A stretch of 64,000 nucleotides of DNA from Ramlibacter aurantiacus (GCF_016722895.1 NZ_JAEQNA010000002.1:383899-447898), one strand, 5' to 3'. Positions 27,783-36,840 are shown, counted from the stretch's first letter. The notes: a model not told the origin generated them from the sequence alone. Translations and numbers: made by a program.

Positions 27783-27927
27783 GCGAAGGATTCTGGTGTG
27801 TGAATCCGTTTCCCTCGGGGCTGCCGAGGAGCCCGGATGCGCGTGGAATCCCCCCTTCTGCAAGTCAGGAACGAGGTGCCGACGACAAATCGTGCAAGAA
27901 TTCAGGCCGTTACTGTAATGAATCGCT

Positions 27928-27943
27928 GTTTCACAGACAAAAC
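27928..27943. promoter_or_regulatory. candidate regulator box at the head of the plus catabolic arm
   Basis: GTTTCACAGACAAAAC ends one base before the ATG of the first SDR gene. It agrees at 14 of 16 positions with GTTTCATATACAAAAC at 44435-44450, at the head of the minus arm. The outer GTTT and AAAC form a dyad. An IclR gene lies inside the plus arm and is the natural candidate to bind; this is inference. Confidence 0.55.
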
Positions 27944-28717
27944 ATGAACGCAGATCCAGTTCCAGTCGACCTGTCGGGTCGCCGCATCCTCATCACCGGT
28001 GGTGCGCGCGGCCTCGGCGCCGCGATGGCGCAGGCCTGCGTGGCGGCCGGCGCCCGTGTGGCGCTCACGGACATCCTGCACGAGGCCGGCGCCCAGGTGG
28101 CGCAAGACCTCAACGCCGTCCGGGCGGATTCGGCCTTCTACCTGCCCATGGACCTGGCCGATCCCGACTCGGTGGCGCAGGGCGTCAAGCAGGCGGCCGG
28201 CGCCTTGGGCGGGCTGGACGGGCTGGTGAACAACGGCGCCATCACCAATTCGGGCGGCAAGCCCATGGAAGAGATCGACGTCGGCGTCTGGGACCGCGTG
28301 ATGGACGTCAACGTGCGCGGCACCTGGCTGGCCACCGTGGCCGCGCGGCCCTGGCTCAAGGCCTCGGGTCGTGGCCGGGTGGTCAACCTGGCCTCCGACA
28401 CCGCCATCTGGGGCGCGCCCCGGCTCATGGCCTATGTGGCCAGCAAGGGCGCGGTGATGGCCATGACGCACGCGATGGCCCGCGAACTGGGCGAGGACGC
28501 CATCGTCGTCAACGCCATCGCCCCCGGCCTCACGCTGGTGGAGGCCACCGAATACGTGCCCCAGGCACGCCACGAGTACTACCGCAGTGGCCGCGCCATC
28601 AGCCGCGCCCAGGTGCCCGAGGACGTGGTCGGCCCGGTGCTGTTCCTGTTGTCCGATGCGGCCGGTTACGTGACCGGCCAAGTGCTGCCGGTCAACGGCG
28701 GCTTCGTCATGAAGTGA
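27944..28717 (+). CDS. short-chain dehydrogenase/reductase
   Basis: The 257-residue protein is a classical SDR with cofactor loop TGGARGLG at 18-25, NNGA near 97-100, Ser151, and catalytic Tyr164 and Lys168 (YVASK). It would oxidise or reduce an alcohol/keto group with NAD(P)H. It is the first gene of the plus catabolic arm. No ribosome-binding site precedes the ATG, and the candidate operator abuts it, so a leaderless transcript is possible. Later genes follow on the same strand with short gaps. Confidence 0.8.
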   Translation: MNADPVPVDLSGRRILITGGARGLGAAMAQACVAAGARVALTDILHEAGAQVAQDLNAVRADSAFYLPMDLADPDSVAQGVKQAAGALGGLDGLVNNGAITNSGGKPMEEIDVGVWDRVMDVNVRGTWLATVAARPWLKASGRGRVVNLASDTAIWGAPRLMAYVASKGAVMAMTHAMARELGEDAIVVNAIAPGLTLVEATEYVPQARHEYYRSGRAISRAQVPEDVVGPVLFLLSDAAGYVTGQVLPVNGGFVMK

Positions 28718-28804
28718 AAGACCACGCAGGGTCTGCGCTCATGCATCTGTCGTGAAGTGATCCGTTTCCTGTCACACCCTTAGCCAAACCGAGAGGCCAA
28801 CGCG

Positions 28805-29398
28805 ATGAACCAAGCCGCCAACGAACCGCAATTCAACGAACTAGGACTGCTCGATCCGCGCATCCCGCCCGAGCCGCAAATCCAGGCCGGCATGCTGGCC
28901 CAGCCCGGCCAGAGCTTCGCCGAGTGGATGGAAAGCCGCGTGGCCCGCAAGTCCACCCGCCGCTACGACTGGGACGCGCTGAAGTTCCAGGCCGACTACG
29001 ACCCCAAGTACCGCCGTGCGCAGATGCGCTACGTGGGCACCGGCGGCACCGGCGTCTCCACCGACAGCAACACCGTGCCCGCGGGCCACTTCACCTTCTC
29101 CACCATGGTGATCCCGGCCGGCAACATCGGCCCGTCGCATATCCACTGGGACGTGGAAGAAATCTTCTTCGTCATGCGCGGCACCATGAAGGTCGTCTGC
29201 GAGAAGGACGGCCAGCGCTGGGAAGCCGTCATCGGCGAGCGCGACCTGATCTCCGTGCCCCCGGGCGTCTACCGTGAAGAGCACAACGTCGGCGACGAAG
29301 ACGCGCTGATGTGCGTGATGCTGGGCTCGCCCACGCCGGTCACGCCGGTGTACCCGCCCGATTCGCCGCTGGCCAAGATCAAGCGCGACAAGCGCTGA
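28805..29398 (+). CDS. cupin-domain protein, putative dioxygenase or isomerase
   Basis: The 197-residue protein has an N-terminal extension and one cupin barrel with motif 1 SHIHWDVEEIFFVMRGTMKV and motif 2 PPGVYREEHNVGDEDAL. A His/His/Glu/His metal set is visible. Single-cupin proteins in aromatic operons can be ring-cleavage dioxygenases or sensors, and nothing here settles which. AGAGGCCAACGCG precedes the ATG. It lies 87 bases after the SDR gene. Confidence 0.65.
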   Translation: MNQAANEPQFNELGLLDPRIPPEPQIQAGMLAQPGQSFAEWMESRVARKSTRRYDWDALKFQADYDPKYRRAQMRYVGTGGTGVSTDSNTVPAGHFTFSTMVIPAGNIGPSHIHWDVEEIFFVMRGTMKVVCEKDGQRWEAVIGERDLISVPPGVYREEHNVGDEDALMCVMLGSPTPVTPVYPPDSPLAKIKRDKR

Positions 29399-29416
29399 AC
29401 CGCACGGCGCCCGGCC

Positions 29417-30244
29417 ATGAACCTGACCCAACTGTCACAGCGTTTCCCACCGCGCAGCGTGTCCACCGCGGGCGGACGCATCTCCTTGCGGGAGGCGCGC
29501 CCTGCCGCCGGTGAGGCCGGCGTGCTGGTGCTGCTGCACGGCATCGGCTCCGCCTCGGGCTCCTGGGTGCGCCAGCTCGACGCGCTGGGGGCCAGCCACC
29601 GCGTGCTGGCCTGGGACGCGCCGGGCTATGGCGACAGCGAGCCGCTGCCGATGCCGCGGCCCACGCCGCACGACTACGGCCGCCGCGTCTGGCAGTGGCT
29701 GGATGCGCTCGAGCTGGACACCCCGGTGACGCTGGTGGGCCATTCGCTGGGCGCGCTGATGGCTTCGGCCGCCGCCGTGCAGCAGCCCGAACGCGTCAAG
29801 CGCCTGCTGCTGCTGGCGCCCGCGCAGGGCTATGGCAAGGCCGACGAGGCCGTGCGTGCGCAGAAGCGCGACGACCGCCTGCGCAACCTCGACACACTGG
29901 GCCCGGCCGGCATGGCCGAGAAGCGCGGCGCGGCCATGCTCTCGCCGCAGGCACCGGCCGAGACCGTGGCCTACGTCCGATCCGTCATGGCGCAGGTGCA
30001 TCCCGAGGGCTACCGGCAGGCCACGCACATGCTGGCCGAATCCGACCTGGCCGAACTGCTGCCGCAGGTGCGCGCGCCCATCACGGTGGCCAGCGGCAGC
30101 GCCGACGGCATCACCCCCGCGGCAGGCTGCCGCTCGCTGGCCGAGCGGGCCGGCGTGCCCTACGTGCCGCTGGGCGAGGTGGGGCATTCCTGCGCGCTGG
30201 AAGCGGCCGACGCCCTGGTGCCGCTGATCCGGGAAAACTCATGA
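29417..30244 (+). CDS. alpha/beta-fold hydrolase
   Basis: The 275-residue protein has the oxyanion segment LLHGIGSASGSW, nucleophile elbow GHSLGAL (Ser), acid region SGSADGITP and a late catalytic His (GEVGHSCALE). The layout fits MhpC-type C-C or ester hydrolases of aromatic meta-cleavage routes. It overlaps the IclR gene by four bases and sits 18 bases after the cupin gene, so a shared pathway is likely. Substrate unknown. Confidence 0.8.
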   Translation: MNLTQLSQRFPPRSVSTAGGRISLREARPAAGEAGVLVLLHGIGSASGSWVRQLDALGASHRVLAWDAPGYGDSEPLPMPRPTPHDYGRRVWQWLDALELDTPVTLVGHSLGALMASAAAVQQPERVKRLLLLAPAQGYGKADEAVRAQKRDDRLRNLDTLGPAGMAEKRGAAMLSPQAPAETVAYVRSVMAQVHPEGYRQATHMLAESDLAELLPQVRAPITVASGSADGITPAAGCRSLAERAGVPYVPLGEVGHSCALEAADALVPLIRENS

Positions 30245-31053
30245 GCGAAGAGAACCGCTACCTCGTGCCCGGCCTGGCGCGCGGGCTGCAGTTGCTCACC
30301 TGCTTCAGCCGCAACGAGCCGCAGCTGACCGGCGCGGAACTGGCCCGCCGGCTCGACCTGCCGCGCGCCTCGGTGTTCCGACTGCTCCAGACGCTTGAAC
30401 AGACGGGTTATGTCGAGCGCGTGCCCGACAGCGCCAGCTACCGGCTGGCCATCGGCGTGCTGCGGCTGGGCTTCGAGTACCTGGCCTCGATGGAGCTGAC
30501 CGAGATGGGCCGGCCCATCATCGAGCAGCTGCGCACCGACACCGGCTACTCCGCGCACCTGGTGGTGCGCGATGGCCAGCACGTGGTCTTCGTGTCCAAG
30601 GCCGCGGGCGCCAACGCGCAGTTCCATTCGATCCAGGTGGGCGCACGCCTGCCGGCGCATGCCACCGTGCTGGGCCGGCTGCTGCTGTCGGGCCTGAGCA
30701 TGGCCGAGCTGGCCACGCTGTACCCTGAAGAACCCCTGGCCCAGTACACGCCGCGCACGCCGACCACGCTGGCCGAGCTCAAGTCCTTGATCGATGCCGA
30801 CCGCGAGCGCGGATACGCCATCAGCCAGGGCGGCTACGAGACCGGCATCACCACCGTGGCAGCGCCCGTGTTCAACGATCGCCACGAGGTCGTCGCGGCC
30901 ATCAGCATCACCGTGCCGGCGCAACAGATCCCCGCCGAGCGGACAGCCATCCTGGTGCCCCAGGTCATGCAGGCCGCCGCCAACCTGAGCCAGCTGCTCA
31001 GCCACATTCCCCACGTCAGCGGCTCGGCCGCTCCCCGGAAAGAGAACGTATGA
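30241..31053 (+). CDS. IclR-family transcriptional regulator
   Basis: The 270-residue protein has an N-terminal winged helix (LTGAELARRLDLPRASVFRL) and the IclR effector domain (HLVVRDGQHVVFVSKA, GARLPAHATVLGRLLLS, ISQGGYETGITTVAAPVF). IclR proteins often control catabolic operons in which they are embedded. It overlaps the hydrolase and TPP-enzyme genes by four bases on each side, so it is autoregulated if it binds the arm's promoter. It is the natural candidate for the GTTTCAnAnACAAAAC boxes. Confidence 0.85.
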   Translation: MSEENRYLVPGLARGLQLLTCFSRNEPQLTGAELARRLDLPRASVFRLLQTLEQTGYVERVPDSASYRLAIGVLRLGFEYLASMELTEMGRPIIEQLRTDTGYSAHLVVRDGQHVVFVSKAAGANAQFHSIQVGARLPAHATVLGRLLLSGLSMAELATLYPEEPLAQYTPRTPTTLAELKSLIDADRERGYAISQGGYETGITTVAAPVFNDRHEVVAAISITVPAQQIPAERTAILVPQVMQAAANLSQLLSHIPHVSGSAAPRKENV

Positions 31054-32717
31054 CCAACCCTGCCGAGAACCGCATCACCGTGGGCGAACTGGCCGCCCGT
31101 TTCCTCGAAAGCTGCGGCGTGCGCGCCGCCTTCGGCGTGATCTCGATCCACAACATGCCGATCCTGGACGCCTTCCACCGGCGCCAGAAGATCCGCTTCG
31201 TCTCCTCGCGCGGCGAGGCCGGCGCCTGCAACATGGCCGACGCCTACGCCCGCGTCACCGGCACGCTGGGCGCCTTCGTCACCAGCACCGGCACCGGCGC
31301 GGGCAACGCGGCCGGTGCGATGGTGGAGGCACTCACCGCCGGCACGCCGCTGCTGCATCTCACGGGACAGATCGAATCACCCTTCCTCGACCGTGACCTG
31401 GGCTACATCCACGAGCACCCGGCGCAGCTGGCCATGCTGCAGTCGGTGGGCAAGGCGGCCTTTCGCATCCGCAACGCCGAGACCGCGCTGGCCACCCTGC
31501 GCGAGGCGCACCGCCTGGCCTTCACCGCGCCTTGCGGCCCGGTGAGCATCGAGATCCCCATCGACATCCAGAAGCAGCTGATGGACCTGCCCGAGGACCT
31601 GCATCCGCTGCCGGTGCGCCCCGTGCAGCCCGAGCCGGGTGGCGTGCAGGCGCTGGCCGATCGGCTGGCCAAGGCCAAGCGCCCCATGCTCTGGCTGGGC
31701 GGCGGCGCGCGCGGCGCCCGCGGCGCGGTGGAGCGCTTCGTGAAGATGGGCTGGGGCGTGGTCACCACCGTGCAGGGCCGGGGCATCGTGCCCGAGGACC
31801 ATCCGGCCTGCCTGGGCTCGTACAACCTGCAGCCGCCGTCGGAAAAGCTGTACCAGACCTGCGACGCCATGCTGGTGGTGGGCTCGCGCCTGCGCAGCAA
31901 CGAAACCCTGAGCTACAAGCTCAAGCTGCCGCAGCCGCTGTACCGCATCGACGCCAACCCGCTGGCGCACAACCGCGGCTACACCAGCGACTACTTCGTG
32001 CAGGGCGACGCCGAGGCCACGCTCAACGCGCTGGCCGACCTGCTGGAAGGCAGGATGAACGTGGACACCGCCTTGGTGGAAGACGTGCAGAAGGCCCGGG
32101 CCCAGGCTGCGGCCAGCCTGGAGGACGCGCTGGGCGCGTACGCCACCCTCAAGAACGAGGTGGGTGCGCAACTGGGCAAGGCCATCTGGTGGGTGCGAGA
32201 CATCACCTTGTCCAACAGCATGTGGGGCAACCGCGCCCCGGTGCTCGACCATCCGCGCGCCGGCGTGCACGCGCTGGGCGGCGGCATCGGCCAGGGCCTG
32301 GCCATGGGCATCGGCACCGCCGTGGCCAACGCCGAGCACGAACTCGGCCGCCGCACGGTGGTCCTGAGCGGCGACGGCGGCTTCATGCTGAACGTGGGCG
32401 AGCTGGCCTGCGCGGTGCAGGAGAAGGCCGACTTCACCCTGATCCTGATGAACGACCGCCGCTACGGCGTCATCCGCAACATCCAGGACGACATCTACGG
32501 CAGCCGCCACGCCTACGTGGACCTGCACACGCCGGACTTCGCCGCCTTCTGCGCCAGCCTGGGCGTGAAGCACCTGTTGCTGGAAAAGCCTGCCGACACC
32601 GCGGCGGTGCTGCAGCAGGCCGCCGGCCTGCGCGGCCCGGTCGTCGTCGAGGTGGACATGAACGCCTGGGGTCCGTTCCAGGCGAAGTTCGCCGGCCCCA
32701 TCCTCAAGAAGGACTGA
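31050..32717 (+). CDS. thiamine-diphosphate enzyme, acetolactate synthase/decarboxylase-like
   Basis: The 555-residue protein has the three-domain layout of the AHAS/benzoylformate decarboxylase superfamily. The catalytic Glu is at residue 56 (SSRGEAG), and the diphosphate motif is SGDGGFMLN leading to LILMNDRRYG. It probably decarboxylates or ligates a 2-oxo acid. It is not a biosynthetic acetolactate synthase, because no small subunit is present and the gene is locked between IclR and NadX-like genes. Substrate unknown. Confidence 0.78.
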   Translation: MTNPAENRITVGELAARFLESCGVRAAFGVISIHNMPILDAFHRRQKIRFVSSRGEAGACNMADAYARVTGTLGAFVTSTGTGAGNAAGAMVEALTAGTPLLHLTGQIESPFLDRDLGYIHEHPAQLAMLQSVGKAAFRIRNAETALATLREAHRLAFTAPCGPVSIEIPIDIQKQLMDLPEDLHPLPVRPVQPEPGGVQALADRLAKAKRPMLWLGGGARGARGAVERFVKMGWGVVTTVQGRGIVPEDHPACLGSYNLQPPSEKLYQTCDAMLVVGSRLRSNETLSYKLKLPQPLYRIDANPLAHNRGYTSDYFVQGDAEATLNALADLLEGRMNVDTALVEDVQKARAQAAASLEDALGAYATLKNEVGAQLGKAIWWVRDITLSNSMWGNRAPVLDHPRAGVHALGGGIGQGLAMGIGTAVANAEHELGRRTVVLSGDGGFMLNVGELACAVQEKADFTLILMNDRRYGVIRNIQDDIYGSRHAYVDLHTPDFAAFCASLGVKHLLLEKPADTAAVLQQAAGLRGPVVVEVDMNAWGPFQAKFAGPILKKD

Positions 32718-32721
32718 CGCC

Positions 32722-33516
32722 ATGCCGCAGCAACGCGTGACTTTGATCGGCTTCGGCGCCATCGGCCGATCGCTCCTGCAGCGCAGCGCCGCGCTCGAGG
32801 GCCTGTGCGTCACCCACGTGGTGGTGCCCGAGGCCCACCTGGCGGAGGCCCGCGCCGCCGCACCCGGATCGGTGCAGGTGTGCGAGCGCGTGCCGGCCGA
32901 TGCCGGGCTGGTGCTCGAGTGCGCCGGCCACGCGGCCTTGGTCGAGCACGTGGTGCCGGCCCTCAGGCGCGGCGTCGAGTGCGCCGTGCTGTCGGTGGGC
33001 GCGGTGTCCGAGCCGGGCATGCTGGAACAACTGGAGGCGGCCGCCGCCGAGGGCGACACCCAGGTGCACCTGCTCTCCGGCGCGATCGGCGGCGTGGACG
33101 CGATCGCCGCGGCCCGCCTGGCCGGCCTGGAGGAGGTCACCTACACCGGCCGCAAGCCACCGGGCAGCTGGCGCGGCACGCCGGCCGAACAGGCCTTCGA
33201 CCTGGACAGCCTGCGCGAGCCCACGGTGATCCTGGAAGCCAGCGCCCGCGAGGCCGCTCGCCTGTACCCCAAGAACGCCAACGTCGCGGCCACCATCGCC
33301 CTGTCGGGCCTGGGCCTGGACAACACCCGCGTGCGGCTGCTGGCGGACCCTCATGTCACCGAGAACATCCACGAGATCAAGGTGCGCGGCGCCTTCGGCG
33401 AGATGGAGATCACCATGCGCGGCAAGCCGCTGGCCGACAACCCCAAGACCTCGGCGCTCACCGTGCTGTCGGCCCTGCGCTTCCTGGCCAACCGCAGCGC
33501 CAACGTCACGCTTTGA
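32722..33516 (+). CDS. nadX: aspartate dehydrogenase-like protein (NadX family)
   Basis: The 264-residue protein has an N-terminal Rossmann loop GFGAIG at about 10-15, the segment LSVGAVSEPG and SGAIGGVDAIAAA, and the C-terminal catalytic region ENIHEIKVRGAFGEMEI with its His. The family converts L-aspartate to iminoaspartate with NAD(P)+, or the reverse. In NAD synthesis it would neighbour nadA/nadC; here it is in a catabolic operon, so the substrate may be different. It starts four bases after the TPP-enzyme stop. Confidence 0.75.
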   Translation: MPQQRVTLIGFGAIGRSLLQRSAALEGLCVTHVVVPEAHLAEARAAAPGSVQVCERVPADAGLVLECAGHAALVEHVVPALRRGVECAVLSVGAVSEPGMLEQLEAAAAEGDTQVHLLSGAIGGVDAIAAARLAGLEEVTYTGRKPPGSWRGTPAEQAFDLDSLREPTVILEASAREAARLYPKNANVAATIALSGLGLDNTRVRLLADPHVTENIHEIKVRGAFGEMEITMRGKPLADNPKTSALTVLSALRFLANRSANVTL

Positions 33517-33529
33517 TGAAGGACCTGCC

Positions 33530-35002
33530 ATGACCGAAAAACTGCAGACCCTGATCGCCGGTCGCTGGCGCGATGCCACCGGCCCCGAATACACCACCGA
33601 GTACCCGCATGACGGCAGCCGCGTGGCCAGCCTGCACGCGGCCACCGCCGCCGACGTGGATGAAGCCGTGCAGGCCGCCGAGAAGGCGCGCCAGCAGCCT
33701 TCGTGGGCCGGCCTCAAGCGCCATGAGCGCGCCACCATCCTTCACGGCATCGCCGCGCGCATCCGCTCGCGCGCCGAGGAGCTGGCGCAGCTGCAGCGAC
33801 TGGACAACGGCAAGCCCATCAAGGAAACGCGGGCCCTGGTCGCCAGCGCCGCCGGCACCTTCCAGTTCTTCGCGGCCGCCTGCGAGACCTGGGAAGACCA
33901 GCTCACGCCCGCGCGCGGCGACTACCTGACCATGAGCGTGCACGAGCCGCTGGGCGTGGTGGGCGCCATCACGCCCTGGAACTCGCCCATCGCCAGCGAG
34001 GCGCAGAAGCTCGCGCCCGCGCTGGCCGCCGGCTGCGCCGTGGTGTTCAAGCCGGCCGAGATCACCCCCCGCATGGCCATCGAGCTGGCCCGCATCGCCG
34101 AGGAAGCCGGCGTGCCCCCCGGCATCATCAGCGTGCTGCCGGGCAAGGGTTCCATCGTGGGCGACGCGCTGGTCAAGCACCCGCTGATCAAGCGCATCGC
34201 CTTCACCGGCGGCACCACCGTCGGCCTGGGCATCCAGCGCCTGGCGGCCGAAAAGCTCATGCCCACCTCGCTGGAGCTGGGCGGCAAGTCGCCCACCATC
34301 GTCTGCGCCGACGCCGACCTCGACCATGCGGTGGCCGGCGTGCTGTACGGCATCTTCAGCTCCTCGGGCGAATCGTGCATCGCCGGCTCGCGGGCCTTCG
34401 TGCACGCCAGCGTGTACGAGGAATTCAAGTCCCGCCTGCTCGCCGGCGTGGCCAGGCTGCGCGTGGGCGATCCGTCGGACGAAGCGACGCAGATGGGCCC
34501 GCTGGTGAACAAGGGCCACCGCGATACCGTGGAGCGCTACGTGAGCCTGGGCCTGGAGGAGGGCGGCCGACTGCTCGCCGGCGGCAAGCGGCCGCAGGGC
34601 GCGGGCTTCGAGGCCGGCAGCTACTACCTGCCCACCGTCATCGAAGGCCTGCCCAACCAGGCCCGCATGTGCCAGGAGGAAATCTTCGGCCCCGTGCTGG
34701 CGCTGCTGCCCTGGCACGACGAAGCCGACCTGCTGGCCCAGTGCAACGACAACATGTTCGGCCTGGCCTCGGGGATCTGGACGCGCGACTACCGCACGGC
34801 CTGGCGCATCGGCTCGGCCCTGCAGACCGGCACCGTCTGGGTCAACACCTACAAGATCTTCTCGGTGAGCACGCCCTTCGGCGGCGTCAAGCTCAGTGGC
34901 ACCGGGCGCGAGAAGGGCCGCCTGGGCATCCTGGAATACACCGCGCAGAAGAGCTTCTACTGGGGCCTGAACGATGCCCCGCTGCCCTGGGCTGCGAACT
35001 GA
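33530..35002 (+). CDS. NAD(P)-dependent aldehyde dehydrogenase
   Basis: The 490-residue protein is a standard ALDH with Glu249 (ELGGKSP), catalytic Cys283 (GESCIAGSR), the Asn/Trp segment GAITPWNSPI and EEIFGPVLALL. It would oxidise an aldehyde intermediate, possibly the product of the TPP-dependent decarboxylase upstream, to an acid. The start at 33530 was chosen because it follows GAAGGACC and is 13 bases after the NadX-like stop. Pathway placement is inference. Confidence 0.83.
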   Translation: MTEKLQTLIAGRWRDATGPEYTTEYPHDGSRVASLHAATAADVDEAVQAAEKARQQPSWAGLKRHERATILHGIAARIRSRAEELAQLQRLDNGKPIKETRALVASAAGTFQFFAAACETWEDQLTPARGDYLTMSVHEPLGVVGAITPWNSPIASEAQKLAPALAAGCAVVFKPAEITPRMAIELARIAEEAGVPPGIISVLPGKGSIVGDALVKHPLIKRIAFTGGTTVGLGIQRLAAEKLMPTSLELGGKSPTIVCADADLDHAVAGVLYGIFSSSGESCIAGSRAFVHASVYEEFKSRLLAGVARLRVGDPSDEATQMGPLVNKGHRDTVERYVSLGLEEGGRLLAGGKRPQGAGFEAGSYYLPTVIEGLPNQARMCQEEIFGPVLALLPWHDEADLLAQCNDNMFGLASGIWTRDYRTAWRIGSALQTGTVWVNTYKIFSVSTPFGGVKLSGTGREKGRLGILEYTAQKSFYWGLNDAPLPWAAN

Positions 35003-35031
35003 ACCACAGACGTAAGAAGAAGGAGAAGAGA

Positions 35032-36024
35032 TTGACTGATCGCATCGATGGCGCCCGCCGCGCCCTGGTCCTCGGCGCAGGCGCCCTGGCCTGCGTGCCC
35101 GCGGCCACCTGGGCCCAGGTGGCGCAGGACCGCATCACCGTGGTGGCCCCGTTTCCCCCGGGCGGTCCGGTGGACACGCTGGCCCGCCTGCTGGCCGATG
35201 GCCTGTCCAGGCGCGCGAACAAGCCCGCCCTGGTGGAGAACGTGCCCGGTGGCGCCGGCAACATCGGCATCGAGCGCGTCAAGCGCGCGCGGCCCGATGG
35301 CCAGACGCTGCTGGTGATTCCCGCGGGCAACCTCACCATCAATCCCACGCTGATGACGAACTTCCCGTTCGACATCGAGCGCGACTTCACCGCCGTGACC
35401 ATGCTGGCCACCGCGCCCAACGTGCTGGTGGCGGGACCGGGCGCCAAGGTCAAGGACCTGAAGGACCTGAAGGACCTGCTGGCCCAGGCCAAGGCCCGCC
35501 CAGGCGCCTTCTCCTTCGCCTCGCCCGGGGTGGGCAGCGGCCTGCACCTGGCGGGCGAGCTGTTCAAGCAGCAGGCCGGCGTGGACCTGCTGCACGTTCC
35601 GTACAAGGGCACGGGCCCGGCCCTCAACGACGTGCTGGGTGGCAACGTGCCCCTGATGTTCAGCAACCTGCCGGCCACGCTGGGGCACATCCGCAGTGGA
35701 AAGCTGCTGGCGCTGGGCATCACCGACAAGGTGCGTACCCCGGTGGCGCCCGAGATCCCCACCCTGATGGAGCAGGGCGTGCCCGGCGTGGTGGTTACCT
35801 CGTGGTACGGCCTCATGGCCCCCGCCGGCACGCCGCCGGAGCTGGCGGCCCGCCTGGCCCGCGATGCGCAGGAAATCCTGTCGCCGCCGCAGGTGCAGGA
35901 GCAGCTCAAGTCCCAGGGCTTGCAGACCGTGCGCATGACACCAGCCGAATACGCCGCCCACATCAAGGCCGAGACCGCCACCTGGGCGGGCGTGATCCGC
36001 TCGCGCAACATCAAGGCGGAGTAA
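35032..36024 (+). CDS. tctC: Bug-family tripartite tricarboxylate transporter substrate-binding protein
   Basis: The 330-residue protein has a signal peptide (residues about 1-27, ending TWAQ) and the Bug core: VVAPFPPGGPVDTLARLLAD, NVPGGAGNIGIERVKRA, GSGLHLAGELFKQQAGV and HVPYKGTGPALNDVLGG. It starts at a TTG with AAGGAGAAGAG before it. Bug proteins bind carboxylates and feed TctAB importers or sensors. No TctA/B genes lie in the window. It contains three tandem KDL units. Confidence 0.82.
   Translation: MTDRIDGARRALVLGAGALACVPAATWAQVAQDRITVVAPFPPGGPVDTLARLLADGLSRRANKPALVENVPGGAGNIGIERVKRARPDGQTLLVIPAGNLTINPTLMTNFPFDIERDFTAVTMLATAPNVLVAGPGAKVKDLKDLKDLLAQAKARPGAFSFASPGVGSGLHLAGELFKQQAGVDLLHVPYKGTGPALNDVLGGNVPLMFSNLPATLGHIRSGKLLALGITDKVRTPVAPEIPTLMEQGVPGVVVTSWYGLMAPAGTPPELAARLARDAQEILSPPQVQEQLKSQGLQTVRMTPAEYAAHIKAETATWAGVIRSRNIKAE
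35452..35478 (+). repeat. three tandem 9-bp repeats inside tctC
   Basis: AAGGACCTG is repeated exactly three times in frame, encoding KDLKDLKDL after the segment GPGAKV. Slippage could change the copy number without breaking the frame. Many Bug proteins have only one or two such units here. Confidence 0.7.
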
Positions 36025-36028
36025 GCAC

Positions 36029-36358
36029 ATGGCCGACACGCCCGACCCCCACGTGCTGCTCACCATCATCCTCAAGCACCATGACGGACTCGTGCTGGAC
36101 GACATCCAGTCGCGCCTGAAGGCCAGCGACTGGTGGGACCGCTTTCCCATTGCCGGCACCCGCGTGGTCTCGTGGACCGTGGCCATGGGGCTGGGCCAGG
36201 TGGTGACGCTGGAGGTGCCGCCGCACCTGCTGGGCCAGGTGAACGTGGAGCTGGAGCGCTCGGCCTGGGGCGTGTTCAAGACCGAGGTGTATCCCTCCTA
36301 CGACTTCGTTCCGGTGCGCGAGCGCATCAAGGAACGCGTGCGAAATGGCGGCCAATGA
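36029..36358 (+). CDS. unknown 109-residue protein of the catabolic operon
   Basis: The protein starts MADTPDPHVLLTIILKHHDG and continues with DIQSRLKASDWWDRFP and an ELERSAWGVFKTEVYPSYDFVPV end. It is soluble with a likely alpha/beta fold and no known motif. It starts four bases after tctC, so it is part of the operon. A similar cytoplasmic small protein beside aromatic operons is all I can suggest; function is unknown. Confidence 0.55.
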   Translation: MADTPDPHVLLTIILKHHDGLVLDDIQSRLKASDWWDRFPIAGTRVVSWTVAMGLGQVVTLEVPPHLLGQVNVELERSAWGVFKTEVYPSYDFVPVRERIKERVRNGGQ

Positions 36359-36379
36359 GCGGCCACTGAAGGAGAGGCG

Positions 36380-36817
36380 ATGAGCACCCCCGTCGAAAAG
36401 ATCCAGTGCCCGGCCGTGCCGGACCTGCCCACCTCGTCGTGGACCAACGCCTGGCGCATCGGCCATGAAGTGGTGGTTTCGGGCGCCACGGCCCACCCGG
36501 CGACGCGCGAGGCCGCCACGCGTGGCGAACCCCTGGGCGCCTACGACCAGGCGCTGGTCGTGCTGGGCAAGCTGGAGGCGCTGGTCAAGGCTGCTGGCGG
36601 GCACCGGCACAACATCGTCAAGACGGTGGTCTACGTCACCGACATCGGCGACAAGGACGAAGTGGGCCGCGCCCGCAAGGAGTTCTTCGGCGGGCACTAT
36701 CCGTGCTCCACGCTGGTGGCCGTGAGCGGGCTGGTCTTCCCCGAGCTGCGGGTCGAGATCGACGCCTGGGTGCGGCTGGATGTGGACCTGCGCCAGGCCA
36801 CGGTGCTCGCAGGCTGA
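36380..36817 (+). CDS. Rid-family (RidA-like) protein
   Basis: The 145-residue protein has the Rid chorismate-mutase-like fold: VVVSGATAHPATRE, VVLGKLEALVKAAGG, IVKTVVYVTDIGD and the C-terminal VEIDAWVRL. The Arg that true RidA deaminases use appears to be replaced by Cys (YPCSTLVAV), placing it among the non-deaminating Rid subfamilies. In this operon it may act on an enamine or imine, or on a ring-derived intermediate. GAAGGAGAGGCG precedes the ATG. Confidence 0.75.
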   Translation: MSTPVEKIQCPAVPDLPTSSWTNAWRIGHEVVVSGATAHPATREAATRGEPLGAYDQALVVLGKLEALVKAAGGHRHNIVKTVVYVTDIGDKDEVGRARKEFFGGHYPCSTLVAVSGLVFPELRVEIDAWVRLDVDLRQATVLAG

Positions 36818-36840
36818 TTTTCATCTTCGGAGCAAGCGAC

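Noticed and set aside
27800..27943. Upstream extension of the first SDR gene
   Set aside because: The extra residues do not resemble any SDR start, and the family begins right at the ATG at 27944.
31050..32717. Biosynthetic acetolactate synthase large subunit
   Set aside because: No small regulatory subunit gene and a catabolic setting; only family-level assignment is safe.
31377..33140. Long minus-strand frame opposite the TPP enzyme and NadX genes
   Set aside because: No motif, and the plus-strand genes are well supported; shadow frame.
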